A stretch of DNA of 64,000 bases from Phlebotomus papatasi. Lineage: Eukaryota; Arthropoda; Insecta; Diptera; Psychodidae. The stretch spans positions 14,694,001 through 14,758,000 of the forward strand of contig NC_077222.1 of the NCBI RefSeq assembly GCF_024763615.1, in the 5' to 3' direction. Every line of letters starts with the position of its first letter. Positions within the stretch are counted from its first letter, which is position 1. Both the position numbers and the translations under genes were made by a program. The notes beneath the pieces were generated by a model. It was not told the DNA's origin. It searched no databases and saw nothing but the letters and a program-made list of their open reading frames with translations. Positions 32,665 through 43,373 of the stretch are shown one piece after another.

Positions 32665-33274
32665 TTTTAGTTAAAATTCTTTCATTGAAACTTCAGTGTG
32701 ATCAGTTTCTTAAGATAAATATGACTGAACTTGGGCTCCTTGAAACATTTTACGGTTCCTTCTTATAAGCAGGAAATAAACTTGGTAAGTTGAGTTTTTA
32801 AAATGAACAACAATAGGCGTCCTATTGAGTTAGATTAGCTGTTCAAAATTACAAGCAAAGTGTCCAAAATTACAGTGAAATTCATTTCGACACAAAAGAT
32901 TCATTTTATAGGAATCAAATACGATAAACAGCTTCTTAAGGTTCCGAACAACACTTCTGAAAAGGGAGCAACAAAAAAACTTGAATTTTTATTGCGAATA
33001 TTGCACATAAAACTTGTGACATTGGTGCTTATATGCCCCCTGTCCCAAATTATGAGCACTTTCCCTAGGTCTTTAGCGTTTTGAGAGCCAAAAAGTCTAC
33101 ATTATGGATATATAATTGAACTTACAATTAATGGAATGATGCTTTCTCTTGGACTCCCTGACCTGAAAAGAATCCAAATAAAAATCTTGTGAAAACTCAG
33201 AAGATTTTCGATTTACACAATTTCATGCGACCGGTAATGGTATCGATCAGTAAATGGTATCTGACGCATTGTAT

Positions 33275-33487
33275 CGGATTCAGATCTTCCAGTGTTCGTC
33301 AGAGGAAGCTTATTTTTCTCAATTAAAAACTCAAATTTTTCTCCAGGGCCTTCGACCCTTGGTATGCATGGTAAATTGATCCACTGAAAAAGACCCATAC
33401 CAAGGGTCGAAAGCTTTGGAGAAGCATTTGAGTCTTTAATTGAGAAAAAGAAGCTACTTCTGACGAACACCGGAAGATCTAAATCCG
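33275..33487. repeat. Long hairpin (213 bp, arms about 95 bp)
   Basis: 'cggattcagatcttccagtg' at the left pairs with the sequence ending at 33487. The inner arms share 'cgacccttggtatg' and 'cataccaagggtcg', with a loop of about 20-25 bp near 33372. It could be a MITE or a source of hairpin RNA. Confidence 0.8.
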
Positions 33488-34928
33488 AAAATTTTCTATT
33501 TAAAAATTTTATTAAAAAGCTCAGTTTAAATATAAAATTCCATTAAATTTTAATCTATTGCAGCTGAGTATAAGAATTCTGTTTGTGTTAAACCCAAAAC
33601 GTTATTATGTTTTGAATGTATTACCCGAAAAAAATATTATGTTTTGTTAATTTTCATCAAATTTATCGCTACTTTCTTCATTTATTAATTCTTCCGAAGC
33701 TTGAATTCTTTTTCTCTAAATTATGCATAATATATTCTAAAAGGTAATTTTTTAAAAATTTTATAAAACTCAATAGAGCCTTTAAATTCTGGCAACTTAA
33801 AGTTTGATTTGCAAATCTTATTTTATGTTTCAGAATTTGTGTTTATATAAAGTTATAAATTGCTATGAGTTCAATATTCAACTTATAATTCAATTACAAA
33901 CTGAGAATTCTGGGAAATAGAAACCTTTAACTATGCAAATCAATACCTCAAATAAAAGTCTTCCATTTGAAATTTGCGAGACTTTCTTGCACGGTAAAAG
34001 GATACTGCGAAGAAGTTCAATTTCAAAAAGATAATTCCTATAAAGTTTTCTAAAGTGTAAATTGATAATAATGAGAAATCCTTGGAAATCCTTCATCGTA
34101 ATAAAAGTTATAATTACACTGTGTGATAGTTATACTTGTGTAAGTTGCCCTGCAATTCTACACTCATTAAATTTTATTAGTTTTCTCAAAGTTGTTAACA
34201 ATGCGTCCCGGAAAGATTAATATCTTATCATGGGAAAAAATCTTTTTCATTAAAAATGAGGTTAAATTGTGCTATAAAGAGATCTAAAATCTTCTTTTCT
34301 TTCTGCAATCTCTTCTTGCTGGATGTCGCCAGTGGAAATTCTCCTCTAAATTGTCTTACCGCATCCAGAAGACGAACAATATTGTAAAAGTTAGAGAAAT
34401 GAATAAATGAAATGATAATCTCAGAAACACCCCTTAAAGAAATAAATTTTAATTATATGCGATAATGTTGAGAGTGTATTAAATTTTATGAGTTGTAGGC
34501 GACTAACTCAGTTGATGGTTAATTCATTAATTTGTACCCATGGCATTTTGTCACAAATGAGTGCAAGAGTATATACTAGCAATTATCAGCATGAAAATAT
34601 TCATGTGACTTTGGCGTGTTTCATAATCTCATATCCACCATCTTCCATTACCCTTTGCATTTGTTCAAAGATAGCTTCACTAAAAATAATACCACCCCTT
34701 ATTGCTTTCTTCCGGCACAAATTTCCTCAGCTCAATACTTTGCACTGAGAAAAATGTTCTTGGTGTCATGAGATTGTAAAATTAACCAACATCTATCACA
34801 AATTGTAAAATTTACAGGTATACTATTGGGTTTTGAATTTACCAACTAAATATTTGATTTTAACAGAAAGATGTAAATATTTTTCAAAATAATATAGTGA
34901 TTTCTAATATAATATTTATTGAGGTCAG
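33488..34928. other. No feature recognised
   Basis: AT-rich. The 86-codon frame at 34488-34748 shows no recognised domain. A 'cactgagaaaaa' motif at 34745 matches the end of the element at 40159 but has no partner. Confidence 0.45.
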
Positions 34929-35383
34929 TAGGGGGAAGTGGGGCATCTATTGAATTGGAGCAGCTTTGAAATTATGCCTTTTTCTCCCATTTTTAAATAC
35001 AACTGAGCTTTATCATCATTCAATTTAGCTTTATAATTGGTTTAGGATAAAGCGACATAATTTGGAATTAGTGTTACAAGTTGGACAATTCGACGGTACA
35101 AGTTGGACATGGATTTTTTCTTGATAAATACAGTACAAAATTTGTTTTTATGCACAAGGAACCAAATTATAAAACTAAAGCATTAAAAATATACAAATAA
35201 AAATGAAGTACTAAATTTATCAAGAAAAAACCCCTGTCCAATTGTACCATTGTCCAACTTGTACCACTTTACTCTATAGAAATAAATTATGTTATGAATA
35301 GGTTCAGTTTTATTTAAAAGTAGGAGAACAAAAGCAATGTTTTCAAGGTCCCCCAATTCAAAGGTGCCCCACTTCCCCCCATA
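34929..35383. mobile_element. MITE family F, copy 2, with a nested MITE
   Basis: The ends TAGGGGGAAGTGGGGCA and 'ggtgccccacttcccccca' flank an element interrupted at 35042-35278. Confidence 0.8.
35042..35278. mobile_element. 237 bp MITE nested in family F
   Basis: Same family as 29793-30047 ('aatttggaattagtgttaca', 'tgtccaacttgtaccac'). It is a separate insertion of the same MITE in a different host repeat. Confidence 0.8.
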
Positions 35384-37090
35384 GAAGATAAGGCTTTTAA
35401 AATTGAGAATACGAGCTTTGAAATAACCATGACGTAATAATAGCCTAAAGGAGAATATTCAATGGATACCAATTTTGATTGGATTTATATGATAGACGGT
35501 CATGGCTATTAATACAAATAAATTTCATGGAACCGAATTACAAATACTTGGAACTGGTATAGACTTCTTTAGGATTCATAGACCTAAATTAGAATAAAAC
35601 CTTTAAAGAAGATTAAAAAAAAACATAATTAGAGAAGTCTATTCTATTATACTTTATTTATTAAACAAAAACATCTCAGGATAATTCATTTTCATTGCTG
35701 AACATGCATGTATACATAACCTCAAAGGTATTTTAAATGTAACCGTTGAGAACTCGTCCGGACTACACCAATCCGGATTAGAAAGCGGGCACTGTAATTT
35801 TTTTTTTACATTTTCGCCAATACGAGACAGCATATTTCTGGAGTAACACAAAAAGTAGTTCATTTTAATCATCGGTTAATGCAAGCTACATATTTTTGCC
35901 GTGTTTCTCGTAACGTATGGATTACTTGGTGATAAAATGGAACGTTCTTGGACCAAAATCATACACCCAATTTTTTATTTAATTAAAATTGATAAAGTGC
36001 TGCTCAAACAAGCAGTGAGAAATTAACCAGAATAATTGATTATTCGAAAGAGCTAAGTTTAAAGAATACATCAGGGGTAGTAGCACACCTCATTTAAGCT
36101 TTTGATATTGTCCTGAACCAAAGAAGTCACATAGAAGTAGCGTTGTCGTTGTAATATCAGTCGCTTGAATTTTGTGAGCGATTTTTGGTCGGCTTTCGAT
36201 CAATACATGATCGAAATTGAGCGATAATATTGCCCATTGATAGTATTGTTTGATTTAAGCAACTCGTATTGCATGATTCCCTGTCAGACCCATTAAATGT
36301 TCATCATTGTCTTCACATAAGAGGTTCGGTTGTGCTTCCTGTTTTGATTCTTTAATTAGGCAAAGCTACGATAATTTGGGTTTGAAATACTAGTGTCCAA
36401 GCATGTGGCAAGTTAATTTTTTTATATGGAGCTATTTGAAGCCAATTCCTAAATTGATCTCGGACACAGCTCACAGTGCTCCGAGGAAAAAAAATATTTA
36501 AACAAAAATTTAGTATATTTATCCCTCCATACGGAAACGTATCTCATGATACGGAAAAACTTTTCACTTTTTAGATGTTTAGCGTAACGATCGCGAGTGC
36601 AAAAAAAATCCCATATAAATTTAAATCGAAATATGAGAAAGTGGCTTCAAATTTCAGGTAACTTGCCAGGGGCGTGCTCGTGCCATACTCATTTTTCACC
36701 GCCTGTACCAATTCGATTCTAAAAACATTACCTTTCACATCGCAAACGTAAAACTTCAGAAGTCGATTTTTGAAATCGTTTTTTTTTTTCATGGCATATA
36801 AGCGGTCTAAATATGATTTGATGAATCATATTTAATTCGCTCACAAGCTAATCTAATGACCTTCATCCAGTAACTCTTGTAGATCGGCGCTATCAATTGT
36901 TTTTGGTCTTTTAGTCCTGTGCATTGAAATCGCAATTTTTGAAACGTTTAAACTGATTTTCTTAGGTGGTTCTCGATAGCGGATGTTCTCTGCAGACCTT
37001 TTAAGCCAAATGACGTGATTTATGTGATTTTTTATGCAAGTCAACCCTTCGAGCACGAGGGGGACACCGGTGTTCTAAAAACAAAAACCT
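35384..37090. other. No gene supported
   Basis: Minus-strand frames at 36571-36792 (73 codons) and 36853-37056 (67 codons; 'IDSADLQELLDEGH' at its end) are of unknown origin and could be transposase debris, but no family is recognised. Confidence 0.35.
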
Positions 37091-37094
37091 TCTT

Positions 37095-37348
37095 TTGACT
37101 ATAGAAAGCTATCCCTAGGTTACTTGCACCGCCTGATATCGGCAGGCTCTCTGGAATACCTGGCTTCCCTCTTTATGAGCGGAAATTCTGCAAGAGTTCG
37201 GGGCTTCGTTGTGCCCGGTGTCGTAGTATGTCACATTTTATAAAACTTTATTCGTCAGGGGATTGCCTTATATAACTCGCTTCCCCGTGAGGTTCATATG
37301 GCACCACGGGGAACCCAGAGACATTTCCAAACTGGGCTGGAGCAGTGA
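37095..37348 (+). pseudogene. Non-LTR retrotransposon ORF2, C-terminal end
   Basis: The plus strand reads 'ARVRGFVVPGVVVCH', an in-frame stop, then 'FIRQGIALYNSLPREV' and ends at TGA 37346-37348. The 'GI.LYNSLP' pattern is the usual last conserved block of CR1/Jockey-type reverse transcriptase ORFs. Only the 3' end remains, as expected for 5'-truncated LINE insertions. It is a different element from 29603-30800. Confidence 0.7.
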
Positions 37349-37517
37349 GCTTTTTCTTAATCATTTGTTTTTCTATTTTTTTTTACCTTTTGTTATTTCT
37401 TTTTGTAAATTTTCATTTACACATTTTGTTTATTTGATTGCCACGCATTTGTAAGAGGGTTGTCCTTGTTTGTTGTAGTTTCTTTTGACAAATTGAAATT
37501 GAAATTGAAAATGAAAA
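37349..37517 (+). repeat. Retrotransposon 3' UTR with a TTGAAA-type tail
   Basis: T-rich untranslated sequence ending in 'attgaaattgaaattgaaaa' (37492-37511), a short repeat tail as left by target-primed reverse transcription. This marks the 3' boundary of the truncated element. Confidence 0.6.
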
Positions 37518-37617
37518 GTTATCATGTCCTCTAAATAGTTAGAAAAAATGGTTTTTTTTTGGGGCACTGATGTCGCATTCATTCGTTGGTTTAAATTTTC
37601 GAACTCCTGACGGGTTT

Positions 37618-37842
37618 TTAACACTAAATCTACCAAGACCCGGTCAAATTGACCGGTTTACACGGTATAATGTCACTATAAAATTTTATGAATATTTTAA
37701 AATATGCATGTAATATATTTTTCAGTGTTTAAATTTTATTTTTTTGCTCTTTTCCAATACAAGTTTTTTGAGTATCCTACCCTACCGCGGTTTATCATTT
37801 GACCGAAAAACACCCAAAAACGGTTGGTGGGTTTAGTGTTAA
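37618..37842. mobile_element. TTAA-flanked MITE, copy 2
   Basis: CACTAAATCTACC at the left and GGGTTTAGTG at the right between two TTAA. Homologous to 18396-18664 and about 45 bp shorter. piggyBac-type duplication. Confidence 0.8.
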
Positions 37843-39920
37843 ATAAGTTCACTCTTATATGATATCTTTGAATCGGTGCAGTATAAATCTCAACCGGAGA
37901 GAGCTCTCAAATCGGAATGGTTAGTACTAAACAGAAGGATTCATTCCACTATCTAGGCTTTACACAATTTGTAAATTCGGATTAAAGAATTTGACATTGC
38001 TCTAAACTAGGAATACGAATATAGGAATACTAACTTTATATCTCTCCATACAAAATTTTACTAGTTCAATGAGTTTTAGAATGTTTTAGAATCTACTAAT
38101 TTCTGGATTACAAAATCTGATTAGCGGATCCTTAATACCGGATATATCATTTTAAAAAGTAATTTTATAAAAAGGAATGCGAATAGTAAATTTTACCAAC
38201 CAGCTTTACAGTCTAATTTTTTTTTCAATTTAAAGACTCTCTGGACTGGATAGTAAATTTACAAAAAATGTATATATATGAAGGATGTAAATTTTATTGA
38301 AAAATAATCTGGATGAAAGCATGTTCTGTAGAAAATTAACCATGAAAAGTGTTTTCTCAAAACTAACGTTATTGATTGAAAGTCTTCTATGACACATAAG
38401 TGACTACAAATTGTGCAGTGAAGTTCAATTCATTAGTAGAATTCACTGTAGAAATTTGTAATTTTCAGTGTCATATTTTTTCTCAGTGTAGTTCTTATAT
38501 TGTGTTTATTTGGAGCAACCAGTGTACGTTCCAGAGAGAAGAAAACTTGGAGTATGTGAAAGCCATCTTTCATGAGATATTTCCTCTTATAAGTTTAATC
38601 ACCAAACACAAATACATCTACCACTTTGCACGGTATTTTCTGGAAAATATGCTAAGATGAAGAACATCTTCAATGTTTTTGTATATTTATTAGCGTAAAT
38701 ATTTACATTTTCATCACAGAAAATTGTTTCAGGCGGCAAATGCCGATGAATTATGTATAAATTTTACTATTTTCACACAATTCCTCTGTTCCAATTTTCA
38801 CATATCCCAAGAAGTATTTTTCTTTGATTTGGTGGTACTCAAGAGGAGAAAGGCAAAAAAAACCTCTCAAGATAAAAGAAAATGTTTTTCAGCAATAAAA
38901 GGGACCAATTTTCGCGTGAATTGGAGTGAATGGTACCACAAAGAAGAAGTTTCCCCAACTCCTAGCAATGTGTCAGGGTGTCTTAGGAAAAAGCTTAATC
39001 GAATTTGTGGAATTTCACACAAACTAATCGAATTCAGCAAATATTTTAGAGATTCCCCCATTTGGGGGTGGCTAAAAATGTTTGGCATCTTCTAAGTGAA
39101 AATACGTTCTCACCTCTCTCTCTCAAGCACCTTGAGAGACAAGAAGCCTTTGACCTCGCTGGGTAAAAGTAAAACTTGAAAATCTGTTTTCGTAATTTCA
39201 TGCACATCACCTCAGATTATCGTCTCGGTGAAAAGTTTCCTCATGGACTTTTCTTGAATTTTTTATTTAATTCCCATCCCCACTAAACCGAAAATGTCAC
39301 CATATTTTATCACAGAGAAAAAGGTACAAGTCAGGACTTTGCTTCTTTCCTTACGCATATTTTATGAAACACCATAATGTAATATTTATACAATCTCACC
39401 ATGTTAACACTCCACTCTCTCACAAGTACTCTCTATTCTTTCACGTTAAATTTTATCACAAAAATTAAAAGTTTTCTCTGTTACATGAATGGCGTGACAA
39501 AGTGGCGTGGATTATTTTAGAAAAATTATAACGCCAAGTCACACGATCACACCGCTTCTCTAACATAAAAGCCCCAATTGCGCGTGATATTTGATAAGTT
39601 TTCAAATGAGAATTTTTAAACAAATAGAAAAAAGCTTAATATAACATGCAAATATGGGAAAATAATATAGTTTCGTGTAACTCTTTTTTTTTTGTTATCT
39701 CCACCAACAATTAGAATGCCATATAGACTTTTTCACCCATAAAACACTCGTAAATTTAACGACTTTTTAATGAATTTTAACCCATAATATCCCCATAGTT
39801 AAACTATAAAATATTTATTGCACTTTGCCTTACGCAAATTTTTCCGTGTGGTGCAATTAAAATGAATTTAAACTTTCTCACTCAAGTGCATTTACCAGAA
39901 AGGTGTAGATGAGCTTTAAG
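37843..39920. other. No gene supported
   Basis: The 123-codon plus frame at 38724-39095 is among the longest in the window but has no recognisable domain and overlaps a 73-codon minus frame. It is treated as a chance frame. No RNA gene is seen. Confidence 0.4.
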
Positions 39921-40036
39921 CTTATGGTAGGATGAGATTCTTCACGTGAGCAATCAAGGTTTTTGGAGAGATAAAAAGGTCTAAATAGAATATAAAGGAA
40001 AGTAGGTGAGATTGTTAAGAATCTCACCTAATATTA
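39921..40036 (-). mobile_element. Internally deleted family A derivative (about 116 bp)
   Basis: Read in complement, 40001-40036 is the left-end hairpin of family A ('tattaggtgagattcttaac') and 39921-39952 resembles its right subterminal motif ('cttatggtaggatgagattc'). Only about 50 bp separate them, so about 1.7 kb of interior is absent. It looks like a MITE-like deletion derivative. Confidence 0.55.
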
Positions 40037-40158
40037 AGGGGAGACTTTCATAAATAACTATCTAATATAAATTGTAAGACCCAGCTTTCTTTAGATATAT
40101 ATCCAAAAAATCATATTTTAATGTAGTAATACAGCTTGCAATAGTTCCACTTCCCCTC

Positions 40159-40410
40159 CACTGAGAAAAAACTTGGGGTGCGATTAATTTTTTTTCCTCA
40201 GAACTTTGACACTTTTTAGGTGTAAAAATATATCAACATTTTTAATGTTAATTTTACACCATTTTAAAGGTAAAATTAGCATGAAAAAAGGTAACTTTAA
40301 CCCCTAATACACCTAAAAAACATAATATTTACACCGATTTCGGATCAATACAGCAGAATAAAATAAACATTTCCGGAATGTCATTTTAACTTTTCGGATT
40401 TCTCTCAGTG
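40159..40410. mobile_element. MITE-like element with CACTGAGAAAAA ends
   Basis: CACTGAGAAAAA and TTTCTCTCAGTG form short inverted ends. The inner sequence is partly palindromic ('aggtgtaaaaat', 'atttttacacc'-like runs). The target duplication is unclear. Confidence 0.5.
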
Positions 40411-41057
40411 TCCTTACTGTACGTGAAGCATCAAGAAGACGTGCAGTAGCTTTGGATAGTTCATGTTTCGGGCAACTCAATTTTTGGATGTCCTTAAGTA
40501 ATATGATATATGGCTCTTTTCAAGAATTGTGAGGCATAGAACTATCTCGCCTAGCTATTTAAAAATAGAGCTATCCGGAACTGCGTCGCCCCAAGGTACC
40601 GTGCTTTACACAATTCTTCAAACAACAATTAGAGTAAAACCGAAATATGTAAAACCTGAATTATAACATATTAAGAGAAACCTCTAAAACATTAAACTTT
40701 GCCTTTCTTTCTTTTACTGAAGTTGGGTTAATCTGTAAAAAAAGTTCTTTCTATTTCGTAAGGGCTTTAATTCCCGTTTTATGAAGGTTCTGCTTCCGTA
40801 ATTCCATCTGCTGCAATACATAATTCTTCTTTATAAGACCGGAATTTCAAAGATCGATGAATATAACTAAATTGTATTTAAGTTAATTTAATTATCATTT
40901 CATTATTTTAACACAAATCCTGACTCTGGTTTATAGTTTGTCGTCGTATTAGCTTTGAGCCCAACTTCCAGTATAAAACAATCGGATTGCTCCTTTTAGG
41001 CAGCATTTATAGGGGGAACTTTTGATTCGAAACTGCCCGTTCGAAATAAAAATATCT
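40411..41057. other. No feature recognised
   Basis: AT-rich, with no gene or clear repeat. Confidence 0.45.
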
Positions 41058-41163
41058 CACTGAGCTTTCTCTCAGTGACAATTGCCTACCTTCTGGCGCA
41101 TAAAATATTGCACTGAGCTTTCTCAGTGGAAATAGCCTACCTTCTGGCGCACAAAAAATAACT
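41058..41163 (+). repeat. Tandem duplication, period 53 bp
   Basis: 'cactgagctttctctcagtg' at 41058 and 'cactgagctttctcagtgga' at 41111 each start a unit containing 'tagcctaccttctggcgc' or a near match. Each unit opens with a short hairpin. Confidence 0.75.
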
Positions 41164-42226
41164 CTTCGAAAGCTCAATCAGCTGTTTTTTGTTATTGATT
41201 AATATAAAGTGCTGTCCGTGTAGATTTTTCAAGAGTTTTCACACCTTTCACCAAGGATATCTTTAAAAATGCCTAGTGTTACAGTGAAATTATTTAGTGA
41301 ATTTAATTTTCATTTTAATAGATTGTGTCTCTATTTTTTAATAAGAGTTCCACAACACCCATGAGGAAAAGATCTGTTGAGTAAAGTCTCCAAAAAACGA
41401 AATATTGCTATCAAGAGAAGACAAAGAGTACTAAAGTAAGATGAAGCTTTTCATAAAGTCTAGCTATCATGAATTATATAAAGGAAAACAAAATATTAGC
41501 TATTGTAAAGCAACTTCATTAGCAAAACGTTTTCGGATTGTAAAGCAACTGACGATGTTTCCTTAAATTCCTGACAACATATTATAAAACCCTGCGGTGA
41601 GACGAGTTTGATACAATATCTTTTTTAATTTATTTTTCATCAACCATTAATATTTACTTGGTAACCCTTTGACTTTTCTTAAATTATTGCCAATACCACG
41701 TACCTCAAAGCAAGTTCGAAACGTTTCGGAATAAAACAGAAAGTCTGCTAGACTTTCCAATCGAGTCTATTCTATTCTATTCTAGTCGAGACACAAATGG
41801 GAGTATTATAACAGCTAAATGGAAGATTTTATACAAACACAAACCTCAAGGGGAGATTTTCCAAGACTCGCCGGTGCATAGCATCGGTGCATAGCATTTT
41901 AAAATATCCTCGTTTAAAAGCAGGCTTAGTGGTTGTATCTTTTTCAATTGAAGTTTTGCTCTGCACAGAGAGAACTGGACACGCTGTGGTATTAATATCA
42001 TAGGATAAATAGGGTTTTCGATGGAAGATTACGACTTCGAGGTTGTTAACACCTCAAAGCTCCTGTAAGCTCCGACTGTGATCCTTTCATTTCTTATAAA
42101 TCGTCTGAAACGAGGGTCGTTACAAAATAGCTTGGGTACGTTTGAGATGACGATTCTGTGACTGATCATTGGCCTCGAAGATATAAGAAAGAACAATTGC
42201 GGAGTGTATGTAACCATGAGCTATTA
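41164..42226. other. No feature recognised
   Basis: A short TCTAT run lies near 41767-41783. No gene is recognised. Confidence 0.45.
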
Positions 42227-43341
42227 GTATTTTGGCGTTTGGGATTTTGGTGTTCGGAATTCTGGCTTTCGAGATTTCGGCTTTCGGAATTTCGGCTTTC
42301 GGGATTTTAGCGTTTGGGATTTTGGCTTTCGGGATTTTGGCTATCGGGATTTTAGCGTTTGGGATTTTGGCTTTTCGGGATTTTGGTGTTCGGAATTCTG
42401 GCTTTTAGGATTTTGGCTTTCGGGATTTTGGCGTTTGGGATTTTGGCTTTCGGGATTTTGGCTTTCGGGATTTTGGCTTTCGGGATTTCAGCTTTCAAGA
42501 TTTTGGCATTTGCGATTTTGGATTTCGAGATTTTGGCGTTCGGAATTTTGGCTTTCGGGATTTTGGCGTTTAGGATTTTGGCTTTCGGATTTTGGCTTTC
42601 GGGATTTTAGTTTTCGAGATTTTGGCTTTCGGGATTTTGGCTTTCGGGGTTTTAGCTTTCAAGATTTTGGCATTTGGGATTTTGGCGTTCGGAATTTTGG
42701 CTTTTAGGATTTTGGCTTTCGGGATTTTGGCGTTTGGGATTTTGGCTTTCGGGATTTTGGCTTTCGGGATTTCAGCTTTCGAGATTTTGGCATTTGCGAT
42801 TTTGGATTTCGAGATTTTGGCGTTCGGAATTTTGGCTTTCGGGATTTTGGCGTTTAGGATTTTGGCTTTCGGATTTTGGCTTTCGGGATTTTAGTTTTCG
42901 AGATTTTGGCTTTCGGGATTTTGGCTTTCGGGATTTCAGCTTTCAAGATTTTGGCATTTGCGATTTTGGATTTCGAGATTTTGGCGTTCGTAATTTTGGT
43001 TTTCGGGATTTTGGCGTTTAGGATTTTGGCTTTCGGATTTTGGCTTTCGGGATTTTGGCTTTCGGGGTTTTAGCTTTCAAGATTTTGGCATTTGGGATTT
43101 TGGCGTTCGGAATTTTGGCTTTCAGGATTTTGGCTTTTGGGATTTTAGCGTTCGGAATTTTGGCGTTTGGGATTTTGGCTTTCGGGATTTTGGCTTTCGG
43201 GATCTTGGCTTTCGGGGTTTCAGCTTTCGAGATTTTGGCATTTGGGATTTTGGTGTTCGAAATTTTGGCGTTTGGGATTTTGGCTTTCGGGATTTTGGCG
43301 TTTTGATTTTGGCTTTTGGGGTTTTGGTTTTCAAGATTTTG
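42227..43341 (+). repeat. Minisatellite of 15 bp units (GGGATTTTGGCTTTC)
   Basis: About 75 tandem copies of a 15 bp unit with variants (cgtttgg, cattt, ctttcaa). Because 15 is divisible by three, several frames on both strands stay open and yield false frames such as repeated GILAF or FWLSG. A block with 'gatttcagctttc' recurs at 42484, 42768 and 42932, showing higher-order duplications of 284 and 164 bp. Not a gene. Confidence 0.9.
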
Positions 43342-43342
43342 A

Positions 43343-43373
43343 CCGGGACCAGTAGTTCTACTACTGGTCCCGG
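43343..43373. repeat. Perfect 13 bp stem hairpin at the minisatellite edge
   Basis: CCGGGACCAGTAG (43343-43355), loop TTCTA, CTACTGGTCCCGG (43361-43373). It begins within two bases of the last minisatellite unit and is GC-rich in an AT-rich setting. Confidence 0.8.

Larger units (their letters stand above)
29138..33066 (+). mobile_element. pogo-derived element, copy 3, broken by insertions
   Basis: The left end (29138-29280: 'ggaaatgctcataatt', 'ggacactttgaggg') and the right end (about 32690-33066, ending 'attatgagcactttcccta') match opposite ends of 61064-62135. Between them are a MITE, a non-LTR retrotransposon remnant and a family A copy. The coding remnant is too decayed to read. Confidence 0.6.

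Noticed and set aside
36571..37056. Two minus-strand frames as a possible transposase
   Set aside because: No family could be recognised and the frames are not continuous with each other.
38724..39095. 123-codon plus-strand frame
   Set aside because: No recognisable domain, overlapping frame on the other strand, no homologous copy in the window. In 64 kb such a frame can arise by chance.
42359..43355. Series of open frames of 62-115 codons on both strands
   Set aside because: They are the direct result of a 15 bp tandem repeat without stop codons; protein sequence is pure repeat in each frame.
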